The notes under the pieces were generated by a model. The model searched no databases and was not told the DNA's origin. It worked only from the letters and a program-made list of their open reading frames with translations. Shown piece by piece: positions 45,796 to 54,900 of a stretch of DNA of 64,000 bases. A program made the translations under genes and the position numbers. Numbering within the stretch: the first letter of the stretch is position 1; each line of letters opens with the position of its first letter. The stretch comes from CAYJFG01 sp964369405 (GTDB lineage Bacteria > Bacillota > Clostridia > Oscillospirales > Acutalibacteraceae). Location: contig CAYJGB010000010.1 of NCBI GenBank assembly GCA_964369405.1, positions 1-64,000 on the forward strand, written 5' to 3'.

Positions 45796-46992
45796 ATGCT
45801 TATATCTATAGCACTTATATTTTTAGTAGGCATTACACTTGCAGCAATTTTTGAAAAAATAAAATTACCTAGATAAGTTGGTTTAATCATTACAGGAGTT
45901 ATTTTAGGCCCATATTTTTTAAATTTAATAGATGATAGTATTTTAAATCTATCAGCAGATATAAAAGAAATCGCTTTAATTGTTATACTTGTAAAAGCTG
46001 GCTTATCTTTAGATTTGCGTGTTTTAAAAAAACTTGGACGCCCTGCCATATTAATGGCTTTTATACCGGCAACTTGTGAAATTTTAGGAGTGTATATCTT
46101 TGCACCAATTTTATTAGGTGTAACTCATACAGAAGCATTAGTCTTAGGTGCAATTATTGCAGCTGTTTCACCTGCTGTTATTGTTACTAAAATGGTATCT
46201 TTAATTGACAAAGGTTATGGCGAGAAAAAAGGTATACCTCAACTTATAATCGCTGGTTCTTCTGTGGACGGAATTTTTGTTATGGTACTGTTTACTATAT
46301 TTTTAGGACTCGAGCAAGGTAATGAGTTATCATTACATAGCTTTTTGCAAATTCCTACTTCTATAGTATTAGGTCTAGTAGTTGGTATAGCTGTAGGATT
46401 TATCATTAACAATATATTTAAAATTTTTCATTTACAAGATAGTATTAAGTCGCTAATAATTATCGGTATCGCTTGTCTATTCGTTTATCTTGAGAATATT
46501 CTTCAAGGAACTATTACATATTCAAGTTTATTATCTATAATTACAATGGCATCTATAATCAACTTAAAGCGTCCTAAAGTAGCAGATAGGTTATCAATTA
46601 AATTTTCTAAAATATGGATACTTGCAGAAATTATGCTTTTTGTTCTTATCGGTACAGAAGTAAATATACAATATGCTATAACATCAGGATTTTTACCTGT
46701 AGTATTAATAATAATATCTGTATTATTTAGATGCAGCGGAGTAATGATATCTTTACTTAAAACAAACATATTATTAAGAGAAAGGCTATTTTGTGCTATA
46801 TCATATATACCAAAAGCAACGGTACAGGCAGCTATTGGCGGAGTTCCTCTAGCTTTAGGGTTTGCATATGGACAGCTTGCTTTATCATTAGCAGTAGTAT
46901 CAATTATATTGACAGCACCACTAGGAGCAATATTAATAGATAAGACACACAAAAAACTATTATCAGATGATAAAATCGAAATAGACACTTAA
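45796..46992 (+). pseudogene. Cation/proton antiporter (CPA1/NhaP-like) with an in-frame TAA at codon 27
   Basis: An ATG at 45796 behind GAGAGGTA opens a CPA-type antiporter: ISIALIFLVGITLAAIFEKI, then KLPR, a TAA at 45874-45876, and the same frame continues VGLIITGVILGPYFLNL through 46992 with no other stop. Relatives typically read KLPRLVG here, so TTA (Leu) to TAA explains it by one base. The rest is intact (about 12 membrane helices, IIAAVSPAVIVTKM and the AAVSPA ion-site region). Possible explanations: a recent nonsense mutation, a consensus error, or a low-level reinitiated product. No good internal start with a ribosome binding site was seen. Confidence 0.8.
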
Positions 46993-47052
46993 TCGAAAAT
47001 TTTAACAAAAAAATATGAATATTTTACATATAATAAAAAACTCTAAACAAGT

Positions 47053-47059
47053 CATAATA
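47053..47059 (+). promoter_or_regulatory. Sigma-G/F-like -10 element before the SASP gene
   Basis: CATAATA fits the forespore -10 consensus CATAMTA. The -35 at proper distance (TAATA, 47031-47035) matches only partly. The element suits a forespore-expressed SASP gene and would start transcription near 47066. Confidence 0.45.
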
Positions 47060-47062
47060 TTA

Positions 47063-47144
47063 TTACAGTGATAAATCAAGAAGTTGACTCACTGTAACGG
47101 TCTAACAAAGACCATCTTAAATCGAATAGCAAATACTATTTGAT
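47063..47144 (+). ncRNA. Three-stem structured leader upstream of the SASP gene
   Basis: Stem 1: TTACAGTGA (47063-47071) with TCACTGTAA (47089-47097), capped by TCAA-GAAG-TTGA. Stem 2: GGTCT with AGACC (47099-47113). Stem 3: ATCGAATAG (47121-47129) with CTATTTGAT (47136-47144), including a G-U pair. The three stems sit back to back 105-187 bp before the start codon. This could be a 5' leader or a small RNA. No known family was recognised. Confidence 0.5.
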
Positions 47145-47249
47145 GTGAATGTTTTAAATGATATTTTTATTACAAAACTTTAAAAAATGATAGTAAGAAA
47201 ATATAAATTAAAACTAAACAATATTATGATAATAAAAGGAGAAATTAAT

Positions 47250-47441
47250 ATGTCTAAAAATAATTCAATAAACGTACCAGAAGCAAAAGAAGCTATGGAA
47301 AAATTCAAAATGGAATGTGCAAGTGAAGTAGGCGTTAACTTAAAACAAGGTTATAACGGCGATTTAACATCACGTCAAGCAGGTAGCGTTGGCGGACAAA
47401 TGGTTAAAAAAATGATCGAGTCATACGAAAGAAATATGTAA
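47250..47441 (+). CDS. Alpha/beta-type small acid-soluble spore protein (63 aa)
   Basis: SASPs coat spore DNA and protect it from damage; they are degraded by the Gpr protease at germination. The start at 47250 follows AAAGGAGA. The sequence carries the family core: NVPEAKEAMEKFKMECASEVGV, with Glu in the Gpr cleavage region, then the DNA-binding segment GDLTSRQAGSVGGQMVKKMIE. The length is typical. Its presence shows that the organism forms endospores. It is monocistronic, with a bidirectional terminator. Confidence 0.96.
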   Translation: MSKNNSINVPEAKEAMEKFKMECASEVGVNLKQGYNGDLTSRQAGSVGGQMVKKMIESYERNM

Positions 47442-47478
47442 TTTAAGAACAAAATTAAATTTTAATTTCAAAATATTT

Positions 47479-47512
47479 GCTCCTTTATCCAGTAGTGGAT
47501 AAAGGAGCATTT
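47479..47512 (+). terminator. Bidirectional terminator after the SASP gene
   Basis: GCTCCTTTATCC pairs perfectly with GGATAAAGGAGC around a 6-base loop. ATTTTC follows on the plus strand. Confidence 0.85.
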
Positions 47513-47548
47513 TCAAGTTATTTGTTATGACAAACAAGTGTAAACTAT

Positions 47549-47926
47549 TTATAATATATTTTCAATTATAGGGTATTCGGCTCTTTTAATAAAAGTTAAG
47601 TTTTCTTTTATCATTTCACAACTTATAATATATTCGTTACTATTTATCTTTAAATGCTCTTTTGCAATTGTAAGTCCCATTCCAATTTCATCTACTGTTT
47701 CATGATATAAAAACATATCTAAAATTGGCTTTTTATTTTCCCAGTTTTCAAACGATTTCTCTGTAAGTAGCCTTGCACTTGCTAAGTTTCCCTCTTTATA
47801 TTCAATTATCGCTTTGTCAATTTCATCTTTTATTTCATTCGTAGAATTATTTATATAGGCTATTTCGAATACACTCAATGAAATAGCAAGCGTTCCTACT
47901 ATTGCTGTAACTAATAATCTTTTCAT
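47549..47926 (-). CDS. DUF4363-family protein (125 aa)
   Basis: An N-terminal membrane or signal-anchor helix (LLVTAIVGTLAISLSVFEIAYI) precedes a helical extracytoplasmic domain (AIIEYKEGNLASARLLTEKSFENWENKKPIL, LYHETVDEIGMGLTIAKEHLK). This is the pattern of the DUF4363 family of spore-forming Clostridia, nearly always encoded with a DUF421/YetF protein, as here (1-bp gap). The domain consists of long antiparallel helices. Function unknown; association with the sporulation neighbourhood suggests an envelope role in spores. Confidence 0.8.
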   Translation of the reverse strand: MKRLLVTAIVGTLAISLSVFEIAYINNSTNEIKDEIDKAIIEYKEGNLASARLLTEKSFENWENKKPILDMFLYHETVDEIGMGLTIAKEHLKINSNEYIISCEMIKENLTFIKRAEYPIIENIL

Positions 47927-47927
47927 A

Positions 47928-48599
47928 TTAGTACTCCTTTAATATAATGTTATAATCTTTTTTTTCATTTAATGTCATTATAAACACATCACTAATCTCT
48001 AACTTTTCACTTCTTAACTTTTTATAAATCCACTCTTCATCTATATTACATATACTCATTGATGCTCTTGATAAAACTCCATCGCTTATAACTACTGCTT
48101 GCAATCCATTAAACTCTTCTTTAATGTTTAATTGTTCGAGTGTAGGAGTGTCTTTTTCTGGTTTTTTTAGTACACTCATTTTACCATTTGTTTCTACTAT
48201 CGCATACATTACATCTTCTAAGCTAAATACTCCCTCAAGTCTTAGTTGCTCACACAAGTCTTGAACTGTCATTCTTAGCTTTTTTAACTGCTTTTGGTCA
48301 ATTGTTCCATTATCAATTACAATCTGGGGTTTTCCACATACAAGTTGTCTAAATTTAAATTTTTTTAGCATAACTATACTTAATACTATTTCAAACAATA
48401 CTAATATTACTATTGGAATAAACCCACTTAATAGTGGTTGAGATGTGTTTTGCATGGGAATTGCAGCTATATCTGATATTAACAACGTTACAACAAGCTC
48501 AGATGTTTGTAGTTCGCTTATTTGTCTTTTGCCCATAATTCTAATGGCTGTTATTATTATCAAATAAAGTAAAATCGTTCTAATAATCGCTATTAACAT
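47928..48599 (-). CDS. DUF421/YetF-family membrane protein (223 aa)
   Basis: Three membrane helices (residues about 1-20, 35-50 and 58-80) are followed by two cytoplasmic DUF421 domains. Signatures: RIMGKRQISELQTSELVVTLLISDIAAIPM at the membrane part, and GKPQIVIDNGTIDQKQLKKLRMTVQDLCEQLR then VMYAIVETNGKMSVLKKP in the soluble part. YetF-like proteins are conserved in spore formers and some affect spore-coat properties, but their activity is unknown. AAGGGTGATTAA precedes the ATG. It is co-transcribed with the DUF4363 gene and divergent from the ger operon. Confidence 0.88.
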   Translation of the reverse strand: MLIAIIRTILLYLIIITAIRIMGKRQISELQTSELVVTLLISDIAAIPMQNTSQPLLSGFIPIVILVLFEIVLSIVMLKKFKFRQLVCGKPQIVIDNGTIDQKQLKKLRMTVQDLCEQLRLEGVFSLEDVMYAIVETNGKMSVLKKPEKDTPTLEQLNIKEEFNGLQAVVISDGVLSRASMSICNIDEEWIYKKLRSEKLEISDVFIMTLNEKKDYNIILKEY

Positions 48600-48716
48600 T
48601 TAATCACCCTTTTTAAGTTTCAATTTTATTTTTACTGGAAATTTATATTTTATACGTATAAATTTACCTTTCTTTGTAAAAATTACTATTAGAAAATTAA
48701 AAGGTGGTGTCCAAAA

Positions 48717-50261
48717 ATGAATATCTTCAAAAAAATGTATGATTACTTTTCTCCTAAAGATAACAATGTTAAACCAATAATAAAGCATGATTTATTTTTC
48801 AATTTAGAAGAAAATATTGATTTTATTCAAAAAGCATTTGATTATAGTATAGATTTAACTATTAAAAAATTACGATTATCAGATGATACTAATATTGCCG
48901 TTGTTACTATGGAAGGTATGGTAAATAAGGAAACTTTGTCTTTATCAATAACAAATCCAATAATAGCTGCAAAATTTCCTAAAACAATCGGAAACGATAA
49001 AATTAAAATGATTGAGGAGTCTATTTTATCTGCATCAGAAGTTGTAAGTATCTCTACAATTGAGGAAGTATATAAGTTTTCAATGTCTGGTTTTGCTGTA
49101 ATCTTGTTAGATGGTGCAACAAAAGCAATAGCTGTAGGTATACAAGGGTTCAGTTTTAGAAGCATAAGTGAGCCTCAATCAGAGGTTGTGCAGAAAGGTT
49201 CGAGAGAAGGTTTTGTAGAAGCATTAAGAATAAATATGACGCTTATACGTAGACGTTTTAAAACGCCTGATTTTAAATTTGAAACCATGACAATAGGACA
49301 AGTAAGTCAAACAGATATTTGCTTATGCTATTTACAAGATGCAGTATCTAAAGAAATATTAGATGAAGTAAGAAAGCGACTAAAAAAAATCAAGATAGAC
49401 ACTTTGCTAGCATCAGGTTATATATCTCCATTTTTAGAAAACGATAAAGACTTTTCTTTGTTTAGTGGAGTAGGAGTAACGGAGCGTCCAGACACAGTAT
49501 GTGGAAAAATCAACGAAGGTAGAATAGCTATTTTGATAGACGGTACTCCAAGTGTGCTTATTGTTCCCTATTTATTTGTAGAAAACTTCCAAGCAGTTGA
49601 TGATTACTCTAACACTCCATATTTTGCTACATTTACAAGGTGGCTTAAGTATATTGCTTTTTTTGTATCAATACTTATGCCTGGTTTATATGTAGCTATT
49701 GCAACATTTAACCCTGAGCTTTTCCCCGAACAGCTACTAGTTAAAGTAGCAACTTCCATTGCATCTACTCCGTTTTCGCTTTTAGTTGAAGTTTTAATAA
49801 TACATTTCTTATACGAGATTATGAGAGAAGCAGGGCTTAGACTTCCTAGGCCACTAGGTCATGCTGTAAGTATAGTTGGCGCATTAGTAATTGGTGATAC
49901 AGCAGTAAACGCTGGATTAATTGGAGCACCAACACTTATGGTTGTAGCACTTACTGCAATATCTTCATATGTAATACCTGACTTATACCCAGCAATAGCA
50001 ATACTTCGAATTGTATTTATTGTAGTTGGTGGTTTAAGTGGTGTATGGGGTGTAGTTTTACTATTCTGCATAGTTTTAATTAATCTTTGTGGTAAGCTAA
50101 GTTTTGGAATACCGTTTTTATCTCCTGTTTCACCACTTAGCCTATTTGGTTTACGTGATGTAGTGGTAAGAGCCGGTTGGAAAACCCTTTCCAAAAAGCG
50201 AAATTTAGTTCAAAACCAAACAGGTAGTACACAATTTGAGGGAGGCAAATCAAGTGAATAA
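48717..50261 (+). CDS. gerXA: Spore germinant receptor subunit A (GerA family, 514 aa)
   Basis: GerA-type receptors sit in the inner spore membrane and trigger germination when nutrients bind. Subunit A shows the large N-terminal cytoplasmic domain (LSLSITNPIIAAKF, VVSISTIEEVYKFSMSGFAVILLDG, FRSISEPQSEVVQKGSREGFVEALRINM), the PFLENDKDFSLFSGVGVTERPD region, and five or so C-terminal membrane helices (FFVSILMPGLYVAIATFNPE, PFSLLVEVLIIHFLYEIMREAGLRLP). AAAGGTGG precedes the ATG. It overlaps gerB by 8 bp. Confidence 0.96.
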   Translation: MNIFKKMYDYFSPKDNNVKPIIKHDLFFNLEENIDFIQKAFDYSIDLTIKKLRLSDDTNIAVVTMEGMVNKETLSLSITNPIIAAKFPKTIGNDKIKMIEESILSASEVVSISTIEEVYKFSMSGFAVILLDGATKAIAVGIQGFSFRSISEPQSEVVQKGSREGFVEALRINMTLIRRRFKTPDFKFETMTIGQVSQTDICLCYLQDAVSKEILDEVRKRLKKIKIDTLLASGYISPFLENDKDFSLFSGVGVTERPDTVCGKINEGRIAILIDGTPSVLIVPYLFVENFQAVDDYSNTPYFATFTRWLKYIAFFVSILMPGLYVAIATFNPELFPEQLLVKVATSIASTPFSLLVEVLIIHFLYEIMREAGLRLPRPLGHAVSIVGALVIGDTAVNAGLIGAPTLMVVALTAISSYVIPDLYPAIAILRIVFIVVGGLSGVWGVVLLFCIVLINLCGKLSFGIPFLSPVSPLSLFGLRDVVVRAGWKTLSKKRNLVQNQTGSTQFEGGKSSE

Positions 50262-51345
50262 AAAAGTTATAATATCAGTATCTCAATTATTCATAATGCT
50301 TTTTATCAGTAGGACTATAGTTAATCTAACGTATAGCATATATGTTGCCGATATAAGCAATATGTGGGAACATTTGATATCGTGCATAGGAGCTTTTATT
50401 TTATCAATAGTTATGACTATACCAGTTTATTATTTAAATAAAACTTCTAAAAATTATAGCATATTAGACGTTTCTTACAGTGCTTTTTCAAAGTTTGGTG
50501 CTGTTTTTGCAATAATCTATGCAATATATTTCATATGGGTTTTATGCTATACACTATCACTCTTTGATTTGTTTGTTACTGATTTAATGAACCCTAAAAT
50601 ATCTTCAATTGCTTTATCTTTAGCTGTTATGGTTGCATCTATATATGGTTCTTATAAAGGGATTGAAGCATTAGCTAGAACTTCCACAATAGTATTTATT
50701 GCTATATTAGCATTATTTGTTTTTTTAGGAGTATCATTATTCTCTCAAGTAAATCAAACTAATATTGAGCCTCTATTTTATGACGGACCTACTAAAGCAC
50801 TTGACGGTGTACTATTTATGCTTGCTAGAAATTCTTGTATACCTGTAATGGCTGTTTTATTATCTATGACCAAAGGAGATAACAAAAAAATTAAACGAGG
50901 TATTTTCTTTTGGAGTTTTGGAATTTATGGTTTTTCAGCGTTATTTATATATTTAACTGTAGGTGTGTTAGGTAAGTATTATTTAGCTACTCAAGCTTTC
51001 CCTTTGTACACTGCTGCAAGCGTTGCAGAAATAGGAATTTTTCAAAGGCTAGACTCTGTATTCCTTGGAGTGTGGACAGCAGGTATTTTTATTAAAACAT
51101 CTTTATTTATATATTTGGTATCAATCTGCATTAAAAAAGTATGGGGTGAAACTGCTTCCAAAATCTCTATCGCTGTAACTGGAGTTGCTGTTTTAATATG
51201 TGCATTTGGTGTAACATCATCAGTAGAAATTATGTCTATACTATTTAACAACTATATATTAATGGTATTTACTTTTGTAACTGCAATCTTAATACCAATT
51301 GTATTATTAATTAAAAAAAGAAATAAAGGAGCTGTAAAAGCATGA
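50254..51345 (+). CDS. gerXB: Spore germinant receptor subunit B (GerB family, 363 aa)
   Basis: The start is taken as GTG at 50254, 8 bases after GGGAGG at the end of gerA; a longer reading would overlap gerA further. The protein is an APC-type carrier with ten membrane helices: VIISVSQLFIMLFISRTIVNL, IYAIYFIWVLCYTLSLFDLF, SIYGSYKGIEALARTSTIVF and further. It is thought to bind the amino-acid germinant and to help form the receptor channel. gerB and gerC share ATGA. Confidence 0.95.
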   Translation: MNKKVIISVSQLFIMLFISRTIVNLTYSIYVADISNMWEHLISCIGAFILSIVMTIPVYYLNKTSKNYSILDVSYSAFSKFGAVFAIIYAIYFIWVLCYTLSLFDLFVTDLMNPKISSIALSLAVMVASIYGSYKGIEALARTSTIVFIAILALFVFLGVSLFSQVNQTNIEPLFYDGPTKALDGVLFMLARNSCIPVMAVLLSMTKGDNKKIKRGIFFWSFGIYGFSALFIYLTVGVLGKYYLATQAFPLYTAASVAEIGIFQRLDSVFLGVWTAGIFIKTSLFIYLVSICIKKVWGETASKISIAVTGVAVLICAFGVTSSVEIMSILFNNYILMVFTFVTAILIPIVLLIKKRNKGAVKA

Positions 51346-52370
51346 AAAAGCTAGTCGCTTTTATAATATTATCAACATTTTTATTAATAATTTTAACTTC
51401 TTGTACAGGTGCTAAACAGTTAAACGAAAGGTTAATTGTGCAAGGTTTAGGTATTGATTACAGTTTTGACAAATACACTATCAGTGTTATGTATATGGAT
51501 ACATCTTCAGAAACACAACAAACAAAAACACTTGTTACTAATGGAAATTCTGTAGTAGATGCAATGACAAACTCAATATCAGAAACAGGAAAAGAACCGT
51601 TATATAGTCAAAATCTATTTATATTATTAGGTAAGGGTGTTATAGAAAATGGATTTGATGAAGCACTGAATTTTTTTGCACAATATTATGAATCAAGACA
51701 AAATGTAAATATATTTGCAACACTTGAAAAAGCAGAAGATATAATAATGCAAAAAGATATAACGCCACAACAGATAAATGACATTTCTGGAGATACTAAG
51801 CGAAGCGGTAGGGCGATAATATCAACTTTGATGACTCTTGAAAATGACTTGTTAAGTGGATATTATGCACCTAAAACTACAAACTTGATTTTAAGTGAAG
51901 AAACTGTAAAATCTGATGGAACTGTAGTATTTAAAGAGGATAAAGTTGATTATACTATATCCCCTGTTGAGTCTTTAGGGGTGCTTCTTGTAAGTGGAAA
52001 TGCTGACACCGCAACAGAAGTTACAGTAGAGGATAATCAAAACGATTTTATGTTATCAAACTGTGATAGTAACATTGAAGTTAATATAGAAAACAACAAT
52101 GTAACATTTGATATAAAGATAAGTGCAAATGCAGATGTTTATAAATTACATTTAGAAGAAGATGAGCTTGAAAACTCTATACAAAACAGAATAGATGATA
52201 TATGTAATCAGGCGATAGAGAAATGTATAATAGAAAATAAATCTGATGTATTTGGATTTAGTAATTACTTGATGAACAAAGATAAAGAATATTATAAGAG
52301 TTTAGAAAACGTTTTAGATACGTTAAGTAAAGCAACTTACAATGTAGAAACTACAATATCAGTAAATTAA
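51342..52370 (+). CDS. gerXC: Spore germinant receptor subunit C lipoprotein (GerC family, 342 aa)
   Basis: The lipoprotein signal ends in LTSC (Cys about 21). The start codon overlaps the gerB stop (ATGA). Domain I shows KQLNERLIVQGLGIDYSFDKYTISVMYMDT, domain II a SGDTKRSGRAIISTL segment, and domain III the VTFDIKISANADVYKLH region. At 342 residues it is at the short end for GerC, mainly from shorter loops. It is the third gene of the canonical gerA-B-C operon, ended by a terminator. Confidence 0.93.
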   Translation: MKKLVAFIILSTFLLIILTSCTGAKQLNERLIVQGLGIDYSFDKYTISVMYMDTSSETQQTKTLVTNGNSVVDAMTNSISETGKEPLYSQNLFILLGKGVIENGFDEALNFFAQYYESRQNVNIFATLEKAEDIIMQKDITPQQINDISGDTKRSGRAIISTLMTLENDLLSGYYAPKTTNLILSEETVKSDGTVVFKEDKVDYTISPVESLGVLLVSGNADTATEVTVEDNQNDFMLSNCDSNIEVNIENNNVTFDIKISANADVYKLHLEEDELENSIQNRIDDICNQAIEKCIIENKSDVFGFSNYLMNKDKEYYKSLENVLDTLSKATYNVETTISVN

Positions 52371-52383
52371 TTCTTTCAAAAAA

Positions 52384-52420
52384 AATAGAGTTACAACAAA
52401 AGTTGCAACTCTATTTTTTA
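52384..52420 (+). terminator. Terminator of the ger operon
   Basis: AATAGAGTTACAAC pairs with GTTGCAACTCTATT (one mismatch) around AAAA, followed by a T run. Confidence 0.88.
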
Positions 52421-52437
52421 ATCTTAATTATTAAATT

Positions 52438-53508
52438 TTATTTAACTTCTACTGTCCAATTAAATTTATCTTCTATTTTACCTAATTGTATACCTGTTAC
52501 TGTATCATATAATTTTTGACTAAGCGCACCTATGCCACCATCTTGTACTTGCATATTTTTATCTTCCCAGCGTAATTGACCTACTGGACACACTACCGCT
52601 GCTGTTCCTGTTCCCCACACTTCTTCTAGTGTGTTATCTTTATATGCATTATATATCTCATCAATAGAAACACGTCTTTCTTCTACCTCGTATCCCCATT
52701 CTTTACACAGTTGTATTACTGAATTTCTTGTAACTCCTGGTAAAATACTTCCGTTTAGCATTGGTGTAACTACTTTTCCGTTTATCTTAAAGAAAATATT
52801 CATAGCTCCTACTTCTTCAATATATTTTCTTTCTACACCGTCTAGCCATAATACTTGTGAATAGCCTTCTTCATGTGCTTTAATTTGACTTTTTAAGCTC
52901 GCTACGTAATTTGCTCCTACTTTAGCTTCACCTATTCCACCTTTTACTGCTCTTACATATTCATCTTCTACCCAAATTTTTACAGGATTTAACCCTTCTG
53001 GATAATATACACCACTTGGTGATAATATTATTATAAACATATATTCATCAGCAGGTTTTACTCCAAGATATGGGTCTACTGCTATTATATATGGCCTAAT
53101 ATATAATGATGTTCCTTTTGCTGTTGGAATCCAATCTCTATCTACATTAACTACTGTTTTAAGTGCATTTAAAAAGTCTTCTTCCTCAATTGTAGGTATG
53201 CAAATTCTTTCATTAGTTTTATTTGCTCTTTCGATATTTTTGTCTGGTCTAAAAAGTAAAACTTTTTCGTCTTCTGTTTTATATGCTTTTAACCCTTCAA
53301 ACATCTCTTGACCATAGTGTAAAACCATTGCTGCTGGTGATAATTCTAAATTTTGAAATGGTACTACTCTTGCGTTATGCCAGCCTTTTCCTGTTTTGTA
53401 ATCCATAATAAACATATGGTCTGTAAATATTTTTCCAAAAGGTAAATCGCCTTGACTTTGTGGTTTCTCTTTTGGTGATTTTGTAAGTTCTATTTTAATT
53501 TGTTGCAT
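52438..53508 (-). CDS. ilvE: Branched-chain amino acid aminotransferase (356 aa)
   Basis: This PLP fold-IV transaminase interconverts Leu/Ile/Val and their 2-oxo acids with glutamate. Motifs: FTDHMFIMDYKTGKGWHNARVV, LHYGQEMFEGLKAYK, IYIRPYIIA-type YIRPYIIAVDPYLG, the PLP lysine in GEAKVGANYVASL, and QVLWLDGVERKYIEEVGAMN, VTPMLNGSILPGVTR. The length fits the long BCAT group II. No T-box or leader peptide is present in the short upstream region. It is monocistronic. Confidence 0.96.
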   Translation of the reverse strand: MQQIKIELTKSPKEKPQSQGDLPFGKIFTDHMFIMDYKTGKGWHNARVVPFQNLELSPAAMVLHYGQEMFEGLKAYKTEDEKVLLFRPDKNIERANKTNERICIPTIEEEDFLNALKTVVNVDRDWIPTAKGTSLYIRPYIIAVDPYLGVKPADEYMFIIILSPSGVYYPEGLNPVKIWVEDEYVRAVKGGIGEAKVGANYVASLKSQIKAHEEGYSQVLWLDGVERKYIEEVGAMNIFFKINGKVVTPMLNGSILPGVTRNSVIQLCKEWGYEVEERRVSIDEIYNAYKDNTLEEVWGTGTAAVVCPVGQLRWEDKNMQVQDGGIGALSQKLYDTVTGIQLGKIEDKFNWTVEVK

Positions 53509-53607
53509 TATAATCCTTCTCTCATAATTATTATATATATACTATCACATTATTCTGACTTTTGCAATATATCAACTTGCATTATAGCGTAAATTATGTC
53601 GTAATTT

Positions 53608-54492
53608 TTATCTCAACTCTTCAAAGTTCCACACTTTTATCTCATGTGGAATAGGTGCTATTATATGCATACTTTTTTTACTAATTGGGTGTATAAATTT
53701 AATCTCTTTACAGTGCAATGCTTGATGTTTTATTAAACTCTTATCTCCACCATACATATCGTCCCCAGCGAGTGGGTGTCCAATATGCGACATATGAACT
53801 CTAATTTGGTGGGTGCGTCCCGTTTCAAGCTTTAACTCTACTAACGTATGTCCTTTATTATATTCAAGTGCTTTATAATGTGTAATGGCTCTTTGTCCAT
53901 TAACATCTGCTATTCTCTGAATACTCCTACCCTCTTCCCTTTTTATACCTATGTCTATAGTTCCACTACCTTGAACTTTTCCTTGACATACTGCTAGATA
54001 TGTTTTTTCTATATTAGTCCCTAATGTATATGCACTATAGCTGTTTTTTGTAATCACTACTAAACCTACAGTATCTTTATCTAGTCTGTTTATTGCTCTT
54101 ATCGTATACATCTCATTTTTTTCTCTCATATAGTATGATACTGCATTTGCTAAAGTATCTTCAAAATGTCCACAAGAAGTAGGATGTACTGGCATATTTG
54201 CAGGTTTATTTACTATTAGTAAATGTTCGTCTTCGTACTTAATATCAATAGGCATTTTTATAGCTTTTATATTATTTTTATCTATTGGAAGTGTAAGTGT
54301 TACTTTATCGTTTTTCTTTATCTTCTCTATTACTGTTCTATGTTCTCCGTTTACACATATTCCGTTATGTTCTTTCTTTAAGTTAATCATCAATTGTACA
54401 GATACATTACAATAATTACGCAAAAATTCTTTTAGTATCCTATTATCATACTCTACAGGGACTTCAAAATTAAGCTTTGTTCTTTTATACAT
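53608..54492 (-). CDS. RluA-family pseudouridine synthase (294 aa)
   Basis: An N-terminal S4-like domain (ILKEFLRNYCNVSVQLMINLKK, GICVNGEHRTVIEKIKKND) precedes the catalytic domain. The catalytic Asp is in RAINRLDKDTVGLVVITKN (about residues 135-150). LETGRTHQIRVHMSHIGHPLAGDDMYGG is the RluA-family uridine-site motif. Targets may be 23S rRNA (RluD-like) or tRNA; the sequence alone does not decide. It is followed on the same strand, 34 bp upstream, by a DUF1294 gene, probably one transcript. Confidence 0.92.
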   Translation of the reverse strand: MYKRTKLNFEVPVEYDNRILKEFLRNYCNVSVQLMINLKKEHNGICVNGEHRTVIEKIKKNDKVTLTLPIDKNNIKAIKMPIDIKYEDEHLLIVNKPANMPVHPTSCGHFEDTLANAVSYYMREKNEMYTIRAINRLDKDTVGLVVITKNSYSAYTLGTNIEKTYLAVCQGKVQGSGTIDIGIKREEGRSIQRIADVNGQRAITHYKALEYNKGHTLVELKLETGRTHQIRVHMSHIGHPLAGDDMYGGDKSLIKHQALHCKEIKFIHPISKKSMHIIAPIPHEIKVWNFEELR

Positions 54493-54526
54493 AACTTATG
54501 TTTTACTCCTTTGTTATCAATTAAAT

Positions 54527-54817
54527 CTAAGTAACTAAAATATAAATTGAGATAAAAAGCATAATTTGAAGTACCATTATAATAGGTATACCTACTAAAA
54601 ATTTAATTTTTTTAGTCTTATGCTTTACTAAAAACATAGTTATATACATACTTAAACTACCACCTAACACTGCTAAAAACAGCAATGTACTTTCTTGTAT
54701 TCTCCATTTATTTTTTTTAGCTTTTCTTTTGTCGATTATAGTTGCAAATATAGACATAACATTAATAACAACAACATAAGCTAGTATAATCCATGTAAAA
54801 ATATTTTCAAAATTCAT
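54527..54817 (-). CDS. DUF1294-family small membrane protein (96 aa)
   Basis: Three membrane helices with the family signatures IDKRKAKKNKWRIQE (charged loop after helix 1), LFLAVLGGSLSMYITMFLVKHKTKK and a final hydrophobic stretch LVGIPIIMVLQIMLFISIYI. These are the D-K-x-A-x-x-x-x-x-R-I-x-E and G-G-x-x-G/S-x-x-x-x-M-x-x-x-x-H-K-T-x-K motifs of DUF1294. Function unknown. AGAGGAGTG-like sequence precedes the ATG. It is upstream of, and probably co-transcribed with, the pseudouridine synthase. Confidence 0.85.
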   Translation of the reverse strand: MNFENIFTWIILAYVVVINVMSIFATIIDKRKAKKNKWRIQESTLLFLAVLGGSLSMYITMFLVKHKTKKIKFLVGIPIIMVLQIMLFISIYILVT

Positions 54818-54900
54818 AATTTACACTCCTCTAAGGTATATTTTAATTAAAATCATATTATATATTTATTAAGACAAGCAAAACGAAAGGAATTTTTAAT

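Noticed and set aside
48600..48788. 62-aa minus-strand ORF before gerA
   Set aside because: It overlaps the gerA start and its ribosome binding site, has a low-complexity Lys/Phe/Ile composition and no ribosome binding site.
53509..53607. T-box or attenuator before ilvE
   Set aside because: Only 99 bp are available, and no T-box sequence (TGGNACCGCG-like) is present.
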